The translations under genes were made by a program, and so were the position numbers. Below the pieces are notes generated by a model. That model saw nothing but the letters and a program-made list of their open reading frames with translations. It was not told the origin of the DNA and made no database searches. Positions 21,421 through 33,507 of a stretch of 64,000 nt of DNA are shown one piece after another. The first letter of the stretch is position 1; each line of letters begins with the position of its first letter. Origin of the DNA: Costus lasius (taxonomy: Eukaryota > Streptophyta > Magnoliopsida > Zingiberales > Costaceae); contig CM050453.2 in NCBI GenBank assembly GCA_027563935.2, positions 90,680,665-90,744,664 on the forward strand, in the 5' to 3' direction.

Positions 21421-22677
21421 TCCAGTGAACTCTGATCGCGCTGGAATTCTGGCCGTCTCTTCCCCATGTCCTGGGGAGTCTTCCCAAGTGCCTTTCAGGG
21501 GATATGGGACGTCCCCAAGTGTACCCATGGGCTCGGTTGCTCCTGCATCAGATGGTAGGTTGCTGAAAGTGAAGCAACTGTCTCTACCCCAACACCTCTA
21601 GTGGTACAAAGGGTGGAACCCCGAAACACAAGTATGTTAATGCAATTTATCCAAATAGGCAAGGATTATTTTGGCACATTTAAAGGACAACCAGATCCAT
21701 GGGCAGCTCATAATTGGCTGGCTAGTGTAGAAGAGATCTTAGATTTGATAAAATGCCCAAATGAGGATAGAGTGGCACTAGCAGCTCACTCCCTTGTAGA
21801 TCAAGCAAAGAGGTGGTGGAATGTTAAAAAGACTACCTTACGAGCAAATGCTCTCACTTGGAGTGTGTTTAAGGAATCATTCTACGATAAATATTTTCCT
21901 AAAACCTTCCAAGATAACCAAAGGCAGGAGTTCCTAAACTTGCAACAAGCAGGGAGATCAGTGTTAGACTATGTTACAGAATTTGAGAGGTTAGCAGAGT
22001 TATTTCCTATGATTGTGGTCACTGATAGACAACGATCACAACATTTTATTGGAGGCTTAGATTTTCCAAAAAGAGACTAAATGATAACCATACCCCAAGA
22101 TGACTTTCAGGTGGTGATTGACACAAAATTCAGAGTAGAGTCTGTTTATTTGGGTATTGCTCTGGAAAAGCAAAAGAGTAGAATGCAAGGACAACTTGGA
22201 CCAAGAAAATTTGGGCAACAATTAGAGGACTTACAGCTAGCTCTAGGAGGTAGTCATATGGTCACAGAATTTTGCTCCAAAAATCCAAATTGATGAGAAG
22301 GGATATGCAGGGAACATCACATGCTGTACAGAAAACTAGCTCTATAGGATCAATATCTTCTAAAGCATGTTTTAAATGTGGTCAGACAAGGCACTTAGCC
22401 AAATCCTGCCCATTCACAGGAATTCAGTGTCACCATTGCAAGCAAATGGGCCATTTTAAGAAGAATTGCACTCTTAATAACCAATCTTTTCAGCCTACCT
22501 TACCTTAGAGCTTCCAGTCAGTAGTTTATCATGGTAAACTGAGTCAGAAGGGGCCTCAGACTTCACAGCTTCAGAGTGCCCAGCCACATGTTCCTGTTAA
22601 AGCTCAAGTGCATGCATTGACATAGCAAGAAGCTCAGCAGGCATCTGGTTCTGTTTTACAAGTTATTATTTTCATAT

Positions 22678-23007
22678 TTGAAAACCCCTGCATGTCTTTT
22701 GATTGACACGGGTAGCACCCACTCCTTCATATCATCTACTTTTGTTGTAAAATTGGGGAAAAAACCTACACTATCAATTTATGATGTGATTGTATACACG
22801 CCAGGTGGAGGTATGTTACAGTCAAACACTGAATTGAAGCAAAGTCCCTTAGTATTTGATGATGTGACTATTTATGCTGATTTGATGGTGTTGAGCTTTT
22901 CAGATTTCGACATCATCCTAGGCATGGACTGGCTTTCTATCAACCATGCCCTGGTGGACTGCTACAAACATGTAGTATATTTTAATCCACCAGAAAGGCC
23001 TGCTTAG
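22678..23007 (+). pseudogene. Tekay-1 aspartic protease
   Basis: The retropepsin core reads LLIDTGSTHSFIS, with the D-T-G active site intact, followed by the C-terminal block FDIILGMDWLSINHALVDC. This stretch is open for 109 codons and ends at a TAG (23005). It would cleave the gag-pol polyprotein. Confidence 0.9.
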
Positions 23008-23116
23008 ACTTTTATCGGGGTGTCAGGACAGATTGCCCTGATAATATCATATTTTGCTTAGAGGTAGATGCCATGGATATTTGTTATTTATTGTGGGAAT
23101 CTCAGAGTAACTAGAG

Positions 23117-24060
23117 GTGCCAATTGATCAGGTTCCAGTGGTTAGGGAATATACTGATGTGTTCCCTGAAGACTTGATTGAGTTGCCACCTCACAAGCAA
23201 ATTGAATTTACAATTGACTTACAGCCTGGAACCACTCCAACCTCGAAAGCACTTATCGTATGGCACCTAAAGAGCGAGAAGAACTTAAAAAGCAATTGCA
23301 GGAGCTACTTAGAAAGGGCTTTATATGACCTAGTGCATCACCTTGAGGAGCTCATGTCCTTTTTATTAAAAAGAAAGATGATTCTTTCAGACTATGCATA
23401 GATTATAGACAATTGAATGCAATTACTATTAAGAATAAATACCCTTTATCTCGGATAGATGATCTGTTTGATTAGTTAAAAGGCACTTATATTTATTCTA
23501 AAATTGATCTAGGATCAAGATATCATCAACTGAGAATTAAGGTAGAAGACATACCAAAGACTACTTTTCGGACACAATACGAGCATGATGCGTTTTTGGT
23601 GATGCCATTTGGGCTAACTAATGCCCCAGCTGCATTCATGGATTTAATGAATAGAGTTTTTATTGACTGTTTGGACAAGTTTGTTATGATATTCATTGAT
23701 GATATCCTAGTGTATTCTCATAGTAATTTTGAACACGAGGAACACTTAATGATTGTACTGGACATTCTGAGGAAGGAAAAGTTATATGCAAAATTTAGTA
23801 AATGTGCGTTCTGATTAAAAGAAGTAGTTTTCTTCGGTCATGTGATTTCAGGTACAGGAATAGCCGTGGACCCCCAGAAAATTAGTGCTATACTTGACTG
23901 GGAGAGGCCAAGATTAGTGTAAGAAATTAGAAGCTTCCTAGGATTAGCAGGCTATTACATGAGATTCATAGAAGGCTTCTCAAAGATAGCTGCTCCCCTA
24001 ACTCATTTGATAAGAAAAGGAGTGAAATTTCTTTGGGATGATGTCTGTGAGAGGAGCTTC
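23117..24060 (+). pseudogene. Tekay-1 reverse transcriptase (decayed)
   Basis: PVVREYTDVFPEDL opens the domain. After a frameshift near 23260-23290 the remaining blocks are [50 protein letters not shown], catalytic FIDDILVYS and RSFLGLAGYYMRFI. Stops interrupt at about 23476, 23812 and 23920. The FIDDIL form distinguishes it from the FMDDF of the Athila copies. Confidence 0.9.
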
Positions 24061-24617
24061 TAGGAGCTTAAAAGAAGGTTAGTTTCTGCACCTGTGCTAG
24101 AAATTCCTAATGGTGATACTGGATACACTGTATATATTGATGCCTTAATCCAAGGATTAGGAGGAGTTTTAATGCAAAATGGCAAAGTGATTGCATATGT
24201 TTCACACCAACTCAAAGAGCATGAAAAGAATTATCTAGTTCACGATTTAGAGTTGGTAGCTATTATCTTTGCTCTGAAAATTTGGAGGCATTATTTATAT
24301 GGAGTCACCTTTGAGATATATATTGATCATAAGAGCTTTAATTATTTGTTCAATAAAAAAGAATTAAATATGAGACAAAGAAGATGGATGAAATTTCTAA
24401 AAGATTGTGATTGTACTATTAATTATCACCCTGGTAAGACAAATGTAGTAGCAGATGCCCTTAGTAGAAAATCAGCTGGATTATTAGCACAATTGAGAAT
24501 GGCACCAATGGAATTTGCTAGACAAATCTCAGAATTGGGTTTAGAAGTGTTGAATCAGACAGAAAAAGGATATATGGCAGTAATGATAGCAAGCTCTCAG
24601 ATTGTACAAAAAAATTA
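24061..24617 (+). pseudogene. Tekay-1 RNase H
   Basis: The frame is open from 24094. Acidic positions occur in [16 protein letters not shown] (the usual DAS is DAL here), [25 protein letters not shown] and VVADALSRK. The stop at 24616 lies in the linker to integrase. Confidence 0.88.
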
Positions 24618-25908
24618 AACAAAGTCAGTTGGAGGACAAGCAGCTATAAGCTATGCTATCCAAGGTGAAGCAAAAGCAAGACTCAAAATTCTCTATAGAT
24701 TGAGAGGGAGTATTAGATTTAGGGGTAGATTATGTGTACCAAGAAGACACCATGTGAAAGAAGAATTTTTGAGTGAGGTGCACAAGTCTAAATTTACTAT
24801 ACACCTTGGTAGCCTAAAAATGTATAAAGATATTAAGAAGCCATATTGGTGGCATGGGATGAAAAGAGATGTAGCTAAATTTGTCTCACGTTGCTTAGTA
24901 TGTCAACAAGTTAAGGTTGAGCGCTTCAGACTAGAAGATAAATTACAAAACATTCCCATCCTAGAGTGGAAATGAGAACATGTCACTATGGATTTTGTTT
25001 CTAGGCTTCCAAGGTCCCAAAAGGGACATGAGTCAATTAGGGTTATTGTTGACAGGTTGACACAGGTAGCTCATTTTCTAGTTTATGAAGAAGACCTACT
25101 CTATGGATAAACTAGCAGATCTATACTACAAGGAAATTATTAGACTGCATGATATATCTGTTACTATCATATCAGATAGTGACCCTAGATTTACCTCAAG
25201 ATTCTGGGGAAGTCAATAAAAGGACTTAGGTACTCAGCTTTATTTTAGTACTGCTTTTCATCCCCAAACAGATGGGCAATCAAAAAGAACAATTCAAACA
25301 TTAGAAGACTTACTTAGGGTATGTGTTTTAGATTTTGGTGGGAGCTAGGAGAGCCTTTCGCATTCAGTTGAATTTGCTTATAAAAATAGCTATCATTCAG
25401 GAATCCAAATGGCTTCTTTTGAAGCATTGTATGACAGAAAATGTAGATCATCAGTGTTATGGGATGTGCCAAGTGAGAAATGTGTTGTAGGCTCTCACAT
25501 GATTCAACGTGATGTTGAGTTAGTGCAAAAGATTAGGGAGAGATTATTAACTACTCAAAGTAGGCAAAAACGTTATGTGGATCATAGGAGGAGAGACCTA
25601 GAATTTTTAGTAGGTGAGCATGCATTCTTAAAGGTATCACCTATATTCCATGTTTTAATGCTAAGGATATATATTTATGACCCAACTCATGTGTTGACAG
25701 ATTTGATAGTGCCCATCCAGTTAAATGCAACATATGTAGAGCACCTGGTAAGAATTCTAGACAGAAAGGAACACAAGTCGAGGAACAAGATCATTAAGTT
25801 GGTAAAAGTCGGGTAGCAAAACCATCCATATAATGAAGCCACATGGGAACGAGAAGAAGATGTTCAAGTCCAATATCCTCATTTGTTTGCATCTAGTAAG
25901 AGAATTTA
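24618..25908 (+). pseudogene. Tekay-1 integrase with chromodomain-like tail
   Basis: The zinc region reads FLSEVHKSKFTIHLG ... CLVCQQVK, then TMDFVSRLPRS, IISDSDPRF and [14 protein letters not shown] of the DDE core, in several frames. The C-terminus has VRILDRKEHKSRNKI and EATWEREEDVQVQYPHLF, the weak chromodomain typical of Tekay-type chromoviruses, thought to guide integration to heterochromatin. Stops occur at about 24973, 25108, 25345 and 25814; the last TAG is at 25906. Confidence 0.87.
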
Positions 25909-25924
25909 GAGGGCAAAATTCTTT

Positions 25925-25938
25925 TTAGGAGGGAAGAA
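25925..25938 (+). other. Polypurine tract of Tekay-1
   Basis: TTAGGAGGGAAGAA lies immediately before TGTTATGG, the presumed 3' LTR start, and 17 bases after the end of pol. Confidence 0.8.
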
Positions 25939-26139
25939 TGTTATGGATTTAATTTTCTACTAGTTTATTAAATTTATTTTCTGATTTTATTAGGGACTAA
26001 ATAGTAATTTGATAGAACTTATGTGCTGGAATGCCAAATTTGCATTTCCAAACCCTTCTCCTTACTGCTCATGTGGTAGAAGTAGCTTTTCTACTCGGTT
26101 CAAGTTAAAAGTATATATATTTATATAAGAAGAAGAATA
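25939..26139 (+). repeat. Tekay-1 3' LTR, first 200 bases, with TATA region
   Basis: The LTR starts TGTTATGG. A strong TATA-like run, TATATATATTTATATAAG, lies at 26112-26129, so this piece is the U3 promoter. Athila-2 interrupts it at 26140, just after the TATA region. Confidence 0.75.
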
Positions 26140-28205
26140 TGTTGCATCCCAACAAGTAGGTAAACAAAACTTATTTCTGAAGTCGCAGCCAAAACTTATT
26201 GTATGGCGCACAGGGACTCGTCACCCCCCTGATACGGCTCCAAAAACTTGTTGAGTTACCACACTTGTTGTTATCTCCGCAAGTGCATGGATACTCGAAG
26301 TAATAAAGAAAGATATCGAACCCACAGAGACCTATGTTGTCAAGTACCGAATAATTGATTTCTTCCTATCTAGGCAATCGAATAAAAGCAAAGTAAAGAT
26401 CGAAAACACACGGGAAAATATTATCAGAGAGAAACTGGGACTAGGGTTTCATTCACATTAATTTTCATGACTAGATATATAAGGATATTCATCAATCAAA
26501 TTCTATTATGATGAAGGCATAATTTACTTTGTAAAGAGATTAACTCACTTTCATGCAGATAACCATGCAGAGACCAATCCTCGCTTTCGCGCAAGATTTA
26601 TCCCAAGCTAATGATAAGTAAATCATTAAATAAAGAACTCAAGGATCACTTTCGTGCATCCGAGTTCTAAGTTGATCGCCTCGAGTGGAAACTCAAGGAT
26701 CACTTTCATGCATCCAAGTCTCAACACAAGTTCTACCTATGGTTCTCCAACGTTCCGATCCACACTTTCGTGCAAGATCTCCACGTTTGACACAATAACT
26801 CAATCCTAGGTTCATAATTATCATCATGGCAATTTAAACTACTAGAATAAAGAAATAAGAACTTAACCTAATTTCTTACGGTGAGTTCCTATTAATCAAT
26901 TTTAGGGTTCCAAGTTCTCAAGCAAATCACCTTTCGGTCCTATTGCAAAACTCTAAATCATGATGACAAAAAGTAAACTAAGGAGAATCTTAGAGCAATA
27001 ATCACATAGGTAAAATTATCAAAGTAGAATAATCATGATGAAAGCAAAAAGTATCTAGTCATTAAGAAAATCAAAAGGAATTACTCCCCCATGTCCCAAA
27101 GAGTGTTTAAGCTAGCATGGTGAAGAAAATACGATATTCCATTGTTTCAGAAGATCAAAAATCAAAGGAAAAGAAGTTTTAGGAAAATACACCATGGTGA
27201 AATTAAACACAGCCGTAATTTGCAAAGGAGGGCGATGAATAGTAGTGGCGCCTCCTTCTTCTTTGATTTCTCCTCCAACTGATCTTCTTTCGTTCTGAAA
27301 CTTCTGGCATGTTGTCTCCTCCACCAGGCGAAGCTTCAGTATGAATTTCACGGCCGGAGATGCTCTGGATTTGTCGCGGCGGCGGAACCCTAAGTGGCGG
27401 CGTGTAACTCAATTTCTCCCTGTACAGTTGATGAAATTGGGGCTTTTGGTGTCTTCGTGATCCTCTCCTCAAAAGCTCTTCTTTTCCTTTTTACGGTTTT
27501 GAGTTTTAGGCCTTGGATCGTCGGCAATCTTCTCCGCAAAAATCAGGCTTCAAAATTGACCTCAGACTCACGTTCAAAAGCAGAAATACAGCAGTGTAAT
27601 ATTTCACGGCAGTGCTGTAAAATCGCTCGCGTTCTCTGATCTGATATTGTCTAGAAAATACGACACCGTAAAATGGTTTACGGCACTGCCGTAAAATCGG
27701 CTGAACTCTCTGGTCGAAATCATCTAGAAAATACGGCCCGTGTCAAAGTTTACGGTAGTGTCGTAATTTCAGCAATTTTCTCTGTTCTGAATGCGCTTCA
27801 AAATACGGCCCATGTAATTCCTTACGGCAGTGTTGTATTTTTCATTAAACCTTCTAGTCAGAAATTCCACCAATTTACGGTAGTGCTCTGATATTACGGT
27901 ATCGTACGGAAATACGGTACCGTAATATAGAATACGACACTACCGTATTTTGGTATGTTGCTCTGATTTGCGTGAAATTTCTCAAGTGATCTCCTCTCGA
28001 TGATGGTAACTCTTCCATGTCTTTGATTTCACTTGAAAATGCCTCAAAATAGTTCCTTTTTACCTAAAAATCATGAAAAACCAAAATAGAAGTAGATTTT
28101 TCAATATTTGATAAACTTAGCATAAAAATAAGCAAAAGATCTTCAATTTAGCATGAAAAGATATATAAAATGATACAAAAAATACTATATATTTTGATGT
28201 CATCA
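26140..28205 (-). repeat. Athila-2 3' LTR (complete)
   Basis: On the minus strand it starts TGATGACATC at 28205 and ends GGGATGCAACA at 26140, 2066 bp. The right copy (34742-36097) matches it but lacks about 510 bases corresponding to 27067-27580 and about 50 corresponding to 26590-26640. Short frames inside are not genes. Confidence 0.88.
27590..27960. repeat. Palindromic ACGGCAGTGCCGT modules in Athila-2 LTR
   Basis: Dyads such as TTACGGCACTGCCGTAA and AATACGGTACCGTAATAT alternate with spacers containing TCTCTGGTCGAAAT. The right LTR has the same block at about 35650-36010. Confidence 0.85.
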
Positions 28206-29698
28206 AAATACATAAGGCTCAAACTTTGCTTGTCTTCAAGCAAAAATCAAAAATTGATTAAAAGATTAACCTTTTCATGCCTAATAAATTTCTAAAATTC
28301 AACCATCAATGAAAAATTCCATCAACCGTTTCATAAAACTTCAAGTATACATATCATCCTTAGGACTCAACCCTCTAGATCCACAATTCAATCAAATAAA
28401 ACTTTGCAACTTGTATAATAATTAGAATTTTCAATCTCAAGACTCCACCCAATTTTAGTTCAAATCTATCATGCTTTTGTTTACAAGAATTAGGTTTCCA
28501 AGATCTTTTTCCACACATAATTATTTTTTTTATGCATTTGATTATTTTTGCATAGATGGCATGTACCCACTTAGATACATACTTTGCATTTTGACTTCAA
28601 CTCTTTCTTCGGTACCACTATCAATTTTGCATAGTGCCAAGTAGAGGAGTCTTATTGTTTTTCATTCCCAATATCTTTTATATAGACTTCAACCCATTTC
28701 TTAGGTGCCACTATCAATTTTACATAGTGCCAAGTAGGGGAGTCTCTCACTATTTTTATGGATCTTGGATTCTTCCTTCCCAACAAATAGTAAAAATAGA
28801 CTAAACATCTACTAAGGTAATCAATTGATATCTATTCACAAATTATACTCATATACTCATTTTATTTAAAAGAATAGTTTCACTTTTAGATTTCATTCTT
28901 CAAATAATATATCTACCCAAAATTTCATGCATCAACCAATGTCAAATTTCAAAAATAGATATGCGTTGAAGAAATAAATCTAGCATGATAGGGTTTTTCT
29001 CTAATGATGAATATTGATTTACTCATCATCAAGGAAAATATTCATCAATGAAATTCTTTAAGGACAAAATCACACCATGATATAAAGTCAATCATATGTA
29101 TTCAATAATTCCTCAGATTAACTAATATATACATCCAATTAAAGTATAGCACTGAAGGACACAATAGTTTATAGAGTCATTCATTTTTATGAAATTTTCA
29201 TGTAAAGGAGCAAGGGGATGGGTACTCACAAGACTCTCTTCGTCATCGTTTGGTCTGATATCTTTTGTACTCCCAGGAGAGTAGTCAGCATCAATGCACC
29301 CTCTTTTTCTTCTCTCTCTCAAATTTATTTTTTTATTGAATAATACGGTACCATAAATATATTATGGTGCTACCGTAATTTCGGGTATGTTTCAGAAACT
29401 TTCATCGGAAAGTCTCACGAAAATACGACCGTGTAAAATGTTACGTTGGTGCTGTAAAAACGATGAAGCTCTCGGCTCTATTTCTGCCACAAAATACGAT
29501 ACTATATAATCACTTACGGCAATGCCGTAATTTCATCACAACTCTCTGGTCGAAAGCGGGTGACAATTATGGTGCCGTAATATAGTTTACGGCAGTGCCG
29601 TATTTTGCACCAAATTCTTGTTTTACCTACAAAAATAAAAGAAAAAAATTAGTCCTAAGAAAAAATTAAATAGAAGGAAATAGATAAAGGTTAGAAAG
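28206..29698 (-). other. Athila-2 3' non-coding region with a second palindrome block
   Basis: The region between pol and the 3' LTR is AT-rich and has no env-like ORF that I can recognise. Near the LTR the minus strand carries GAAGACAAGCAAAGTTTGAG, the counterpart of the GAGGACAAGCAA motif before other Athila LTRs. At 29337-29615 a series of ACGGCAGTGCCGT-type dyads repeats the LTR block inside the internal region. Confidence 0.75.
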
Positions 29699-29748
29699 CT
29701 TGGGTTGCCTCCCAAGAAGCGCTAATTTAAAGGTCATTAGCTTGACCG
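29699..29748 (-). promoter_or_regulatory. Conserved end-of-pol block (Athila-2 copy)
   Basis: The minus strand reads CGGTCAAGCTAATGACC, a short AT stretch, then AGCGCTTCTTGGGAGGCAAC. The TAA (29739-29737) is the natural stop of pol here. It matches the blocks at 6117-6167 and 48479-48527. Confidence 0.72.
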
Positions 29749-31090
29749 TTCTGCACTCAGATTTGATCTTGGTTCATCCAGGTAAAAGCTATCCTTTTCT
29801 TCAATCAGTTTTTCTTGATAGTAGTGTTTCAATCTTTGACCATTAACTTTAAATTCTCTCGTATCTTCACTCCATATGTCCACAGCTCAGTAGGGATAAA
29901 TTTTCTTCACCTGAAAAGGCCCAGACCAACGAGACTTGAGTTTACCAGGAAAAAGCCTTAATCTAGAATTGAATAAAAGAACAAAGTCACCTGGTTGGAA
30001 ATCTTTTCTAAAAATATGCCAATCATGCCATCTCTTAGTTCTCTCCATGTAAATTCTTTCATTTTCATGGGCGGAGGGTCTAATCTCATCTAGCTCATTC
30101 AATTGTAACCTCCGTTTTTCATCTGCATTCTTTTAAGTCAAAATTTAATGCCTTGATTGCCCAGAACGCCTTATGCTCGAGTTCTACAGGTAGATGGCAG
30201 GACTTACCATAAACTAATTGAAAAGGAGACATACCAATTGGTGTTTTGAAAGTTGTCCGGTATGCCCATAGTGCATCATCAAGTTTGAATGCCCAATCTT
30301 TCCTTGTGCGTGAAACTGTCTTTTCCAAAATCCCTTTTAGTTCTCTATTTGATATCTCAATTTGTCCATTTGTTTGAGGATGATAAGGTGTAGCTACTCT
30401 ATGATTTACTCCATACTTTCTAAGTAAAGTTGAAAACTTGTGTTCTATGAAGTGTGAGCCTCCATCACTAATTACAACTCGTGGTGTCCCAAACCTTGGA
30501 AAGATATTTTTTTTGAATAATTTGACAACAACTCTAGAATCATTGGTTGGGGATGCAATAGCTTCAACCCAGTTTGAAACATAATCTACTGCTACAAGAA
30601 TATATTTGTTGCCTCCAGAAGATGGAAAAGGTCCCATGAAGTCAATTCCCCAAACATCAAATATCTCAACCTCAAGAATATTGGATAGTGGCATCTCATG
30701 TCTTCTGTTAATGTTCCCTGTCCTCTGACATCTATCACAAGATAAAATAAAGTTTCTAGCATCTTTAAAAATTGTCGGCCAATAAAATTCTGATTGCAAC
30801 ACTTTGAAGGCAGTTTTCTCAGCACTAGCATGCCCACCATAAGAAGATCCATGGCATTGAAACAATATATTTGTAATCTCCTCCTCAGGCACACATCTCC
30901 TAAAAATACCATGTGCACCTCTTCTAAACACATAAGGCTCATCCCAAAAATAGTGTTTTACCTCAGCCAAGAATCTCTTCCTTCTTTGGTAACTCAAATC
31001 AGGAGGAAAAACATTAACTACAAGGTAATTCACAACATCAGCATACCAAGGGGCTCTGATTTGTTCGATGGTCATTAGTTGTTCTTCAGT
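29737..31090 (-). pseudogene. Athila-2 integrase, one frameshift from open
   Basis: The zinc region [16 protein letters not shown] ... CDRC precedes the DDE core: D in GIDFMGPF, D in ISDGGSHF, E in [11 protein letters not shown], all in one open frame (30119-31465 includes RNase H). A one-base change near 30115 shifts the frame before the C-terminal domain ([23 protein letters not shown]). A TGA near 29886 follows KKIYPY. The end is RSS and TAA inside the conserved block. Confidence 0.92.
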
Positions 31091-31618
31091 GTTCACCATA
31101 ATCCTTGAAAGATGATCTACAATAAAATTCTCTGATCCTTTTTTGTCTTTAATTTCCAAATCAAAATCTTGTAAAAGCAGAATCCATCTGAGCAAACGCG
31201 GTTTAGTATCCTTTTTCTGCATTAAGTATCTTACAACTGCATGATCAGTATACACTACCACCTTGGAGTTAATCAAATATGATCTAAATTTATCAAAAGC
31301 AAATACTATAGCCAATAATTCCTTTTCAGTGGTAGTGTAATTCTTCTGTGTCTCATCCAAAGTCCTGCTAGCATAGTGAATAACATAAGGTTTTTTATCT
31401 TTTCTCTGTCCCAAGACTGCTCCTACTACATAATCACTAGCATCACACATAAGCTCAAAGGGCAAGTCCTAATCCGGGGGCTGAATGATGGGTGCTGAAA
31501 CCAAAGCTTTCTTCAATTCCTGAAAAGCAAATAAACAATCCTCATCAAAAGAAAATTTAACATCTTTACAAAGTAAATGTGTGAGAGGTCTAGCAAGTTT
31601 AGAGAAGTCCTTGATGAA
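31091..31618 (-). pseudogene. Athila-2 RNase H
   Basis: [43 protein letters not shown] and IVDHLSRI show all the acidic positions. A TAG at about 31466-31468 replaces a Trp codon; Athila-1 has SPDWSLPFE at the same place. A TGA at about 31617-31619 replaces the second Arg of FYRRFIKD. Confidence 0.92.
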
Positions 31619-32560
31619 TCACCTGTAGAACCCTGCATGTCCTAGAAAGCTTCGGACCTCCTTCACTGTGGTGGGCGGCTCCAATTTGTCTATCACCTGA
31701 ACTTTGTCTTTGTCCACTTCAATTCCTCTTTCTGAAATTAAGTGTCCTAAAACTATCCCTTGCTTAACCATGAAATGACATTTTTCCCAATTAAGTATAA
31801 GGTTAGTTTCTTCACACCTCTGTAAAACCCGAGATAAGTTAGCCAAACAAATATCAAAGGAGGAACCATATATTGAGAAATCATCCATAAATACATCCAT
31901 AAAGTCTTCAATAAAATCAGAAAAAATAGCCATCATGCATCTCTGAAAAGTAGCAGGTGCATTACATAAACCAAAAGGCATTCTCCTATATGCAAAAGTT
32001 CCATAGGGGCGAGTGAAAGTGGTTTTCTCTTGATCATCAGGATGTATAGGAATTTGGAAAAAATCAGAATATTCATCTAAAAAGCAAAAGTGAGAATGGT
32101 TTGCTAGTCTTTCAACCATCTGATCAATAAAAGGTAAAGGAAAATGGTCTTTCCTAGTGGCAGCGTTCAATTTTCTATAGTCTATGCACATGCGCCAACT
32201 AGTAACAGTTCTAATAGGAATCAATTCATTATCTTTGTTTTTCATGACAGTTACCCCTCCTTTCTTAGGAACACAATGTACAGGACTTACCCATTTGCTA
32301 TCAGAGATAGGATAGATAATACCTGCATCAAGTAATTTCAGAACTTCCTTTTTTACAACTTCTTTCATGGAGGGGTTCAGTCTTCTTTGAAAATCTACAT
32401 GTGGCTTGTGCTCTTCTTCCATCAAGATCCTATGCATACAAAAAGAAGGGTTAATTCCTTTTAAGTCATCAATTGAGTACCCAATTACCTTTCTATGAAT
32501 CCTTAATTCTTTGAGAAGTAACTCCATTTCTCGTTTCCCAAGCTGTGCATCAACAATCAC
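31619..32560 (-). pseudogene. Athila-2 reverse transcriptase (open)
   Basis: 313 codons are open. Blocks: LLDAGIIYPISDSKWVSPVH, MCIDYRKLNAATRKDHFPLP, MPFGLCNAPATFQRCMM, catalytic FMDDFSIYGSSF, and VRSFLGHAGFYR. The palm block reads LDEYSDFFQI instead of the usual LDGYSGYNQI, so the domain may be impaired despite the open frame. Confidence 0.93.
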
Positions 32561-33507
32561 AGGATAAGTAGAATTAGGACCAAGAAACTCATAACGAAGG
32601 TTATCAGGTAGAGCCTTAAGTTCTATTTTTGGAGTCTTTCTTTTTCATTACAAGTGTTGTAGTCTAGAAATTCATTAATTTCAGAATTGGTTCCATCCTT
32701 AAGAGTATAATTAGAATCATACTCAGAAGTTTCAACAAACAAATCATTAAGATCATAGATAATGTCATCTACATCATGTATACTAGAACAATACTCAGAA
32801 TTTGAAGGGTTTTTCATGGCTTCATGCAAGTCATATTCAATTCTTTCATCCCCAATGTTAAGTGAGAGCTTACCATTTTTTACATCAATGAGTGCTCCTG
32901 CTGTAGCTAAAAATGGTCTACCAAGTATGATAGGGATTTTTGCATCTTCTTTCATCTCAAGAACTACAAAATCTGCTGGAATGAAATACTTACCTATTTG
33001 AATAGGTACATCTTCAAGAATCCCCACAGGATATTTAATTGAACGATCGGCGAGCTGTAAAGATATTGAAGTTGGTTTAAGCTCTCCCATGTCCAACTTC
33101 CTGCAAATAGATAGTGGCATTAGACTCACACTAGCTTCCAAATCACATAAGGCTCAGTCAAAAGCCATACTTCCAATAAAACAAGGAATAGAGAAACTAC
33201 CTGGATCCTTCAATTTGGTTGGCAACTTGTTTTGAATGATGGCACTACATTCTTCAGTTAAAGCTACAGTACCATAGTCTTCTATTTTCCTCTTATTAGA
33301 CAAAATTTCTTTCAAAAATTTAGCATATGTGGGCATTTGAGATAAAGCTTCAGTAAATGGAATGTTAATGTAAAGCTTTTTCAGAACATCTAAAAATGTC
33401 CCAAATTGTTTGTCTAGTTTTTCTTGTACTAACCTTTGAGGAAATGGTATAGATGGCTTATATGGTGTAGGAAAATTAGGTTTAGAAATATCTTTATGAT
33501 ATGGCAT
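32561..33507 (-). pseudogene. Athila-2 protease region
   Basis: The block from PYKPSIPFPQRL to CRKLDMGEL and IPIILGRPFLATAGALID is present, split by one stop near 33152. The active-site segment reads CDLEASVSLMP, where Athila-1 and Athila-5 have CDLGAS; this Gly-to-Glu change (33141-33120 region) should abolish protease activity. The acidic stretch downstream (DDIIYDLNDLFVETSEYDS) leads to RT. Confidence 0.88.

Larger units (their letters stand above)
19965..21550 (-). mobile_element. Solo LTR related to the IL1 LTR
   Basis: The 1586-bp segment has TGATGTAG at the left, CTGCATCA at the right, and GATGG on both sides (19960-19964, 21551-21555). On the minus strand it starts TGATGCAGGAGC and contains ACTTGG(G/A)AGACTCCCCAGGAC-like sequence and a TATA context shared with IL1, so the two are related families. 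No internal coding region is present. Long minus-strand openings (such as 20433-21359) come from repeats. Confidence 0.9.
19803..22508 (+). pseudogene. Tekay-1 gag (decayed, split by a solo LTR)
   Basis: The start MAPKTQKGISSTG at 19803 is interrupted by a stop at about 19881 and by the solo LTR at 19965-21550. Gag resumes with the capsid domain at 21601-22080 (FKGQPDPWAAHNWLASVEEIL, AKRWWNV, YFPKTFQDNQRQEFLNL). After frameshifts come two zinc knuckles in 22369-22470, CFKCGQTRHLAKSC and CHHCKQMGHFKKNC, both CX2CX4HX4C. The product would package element RNA. Confidence 0.88.
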
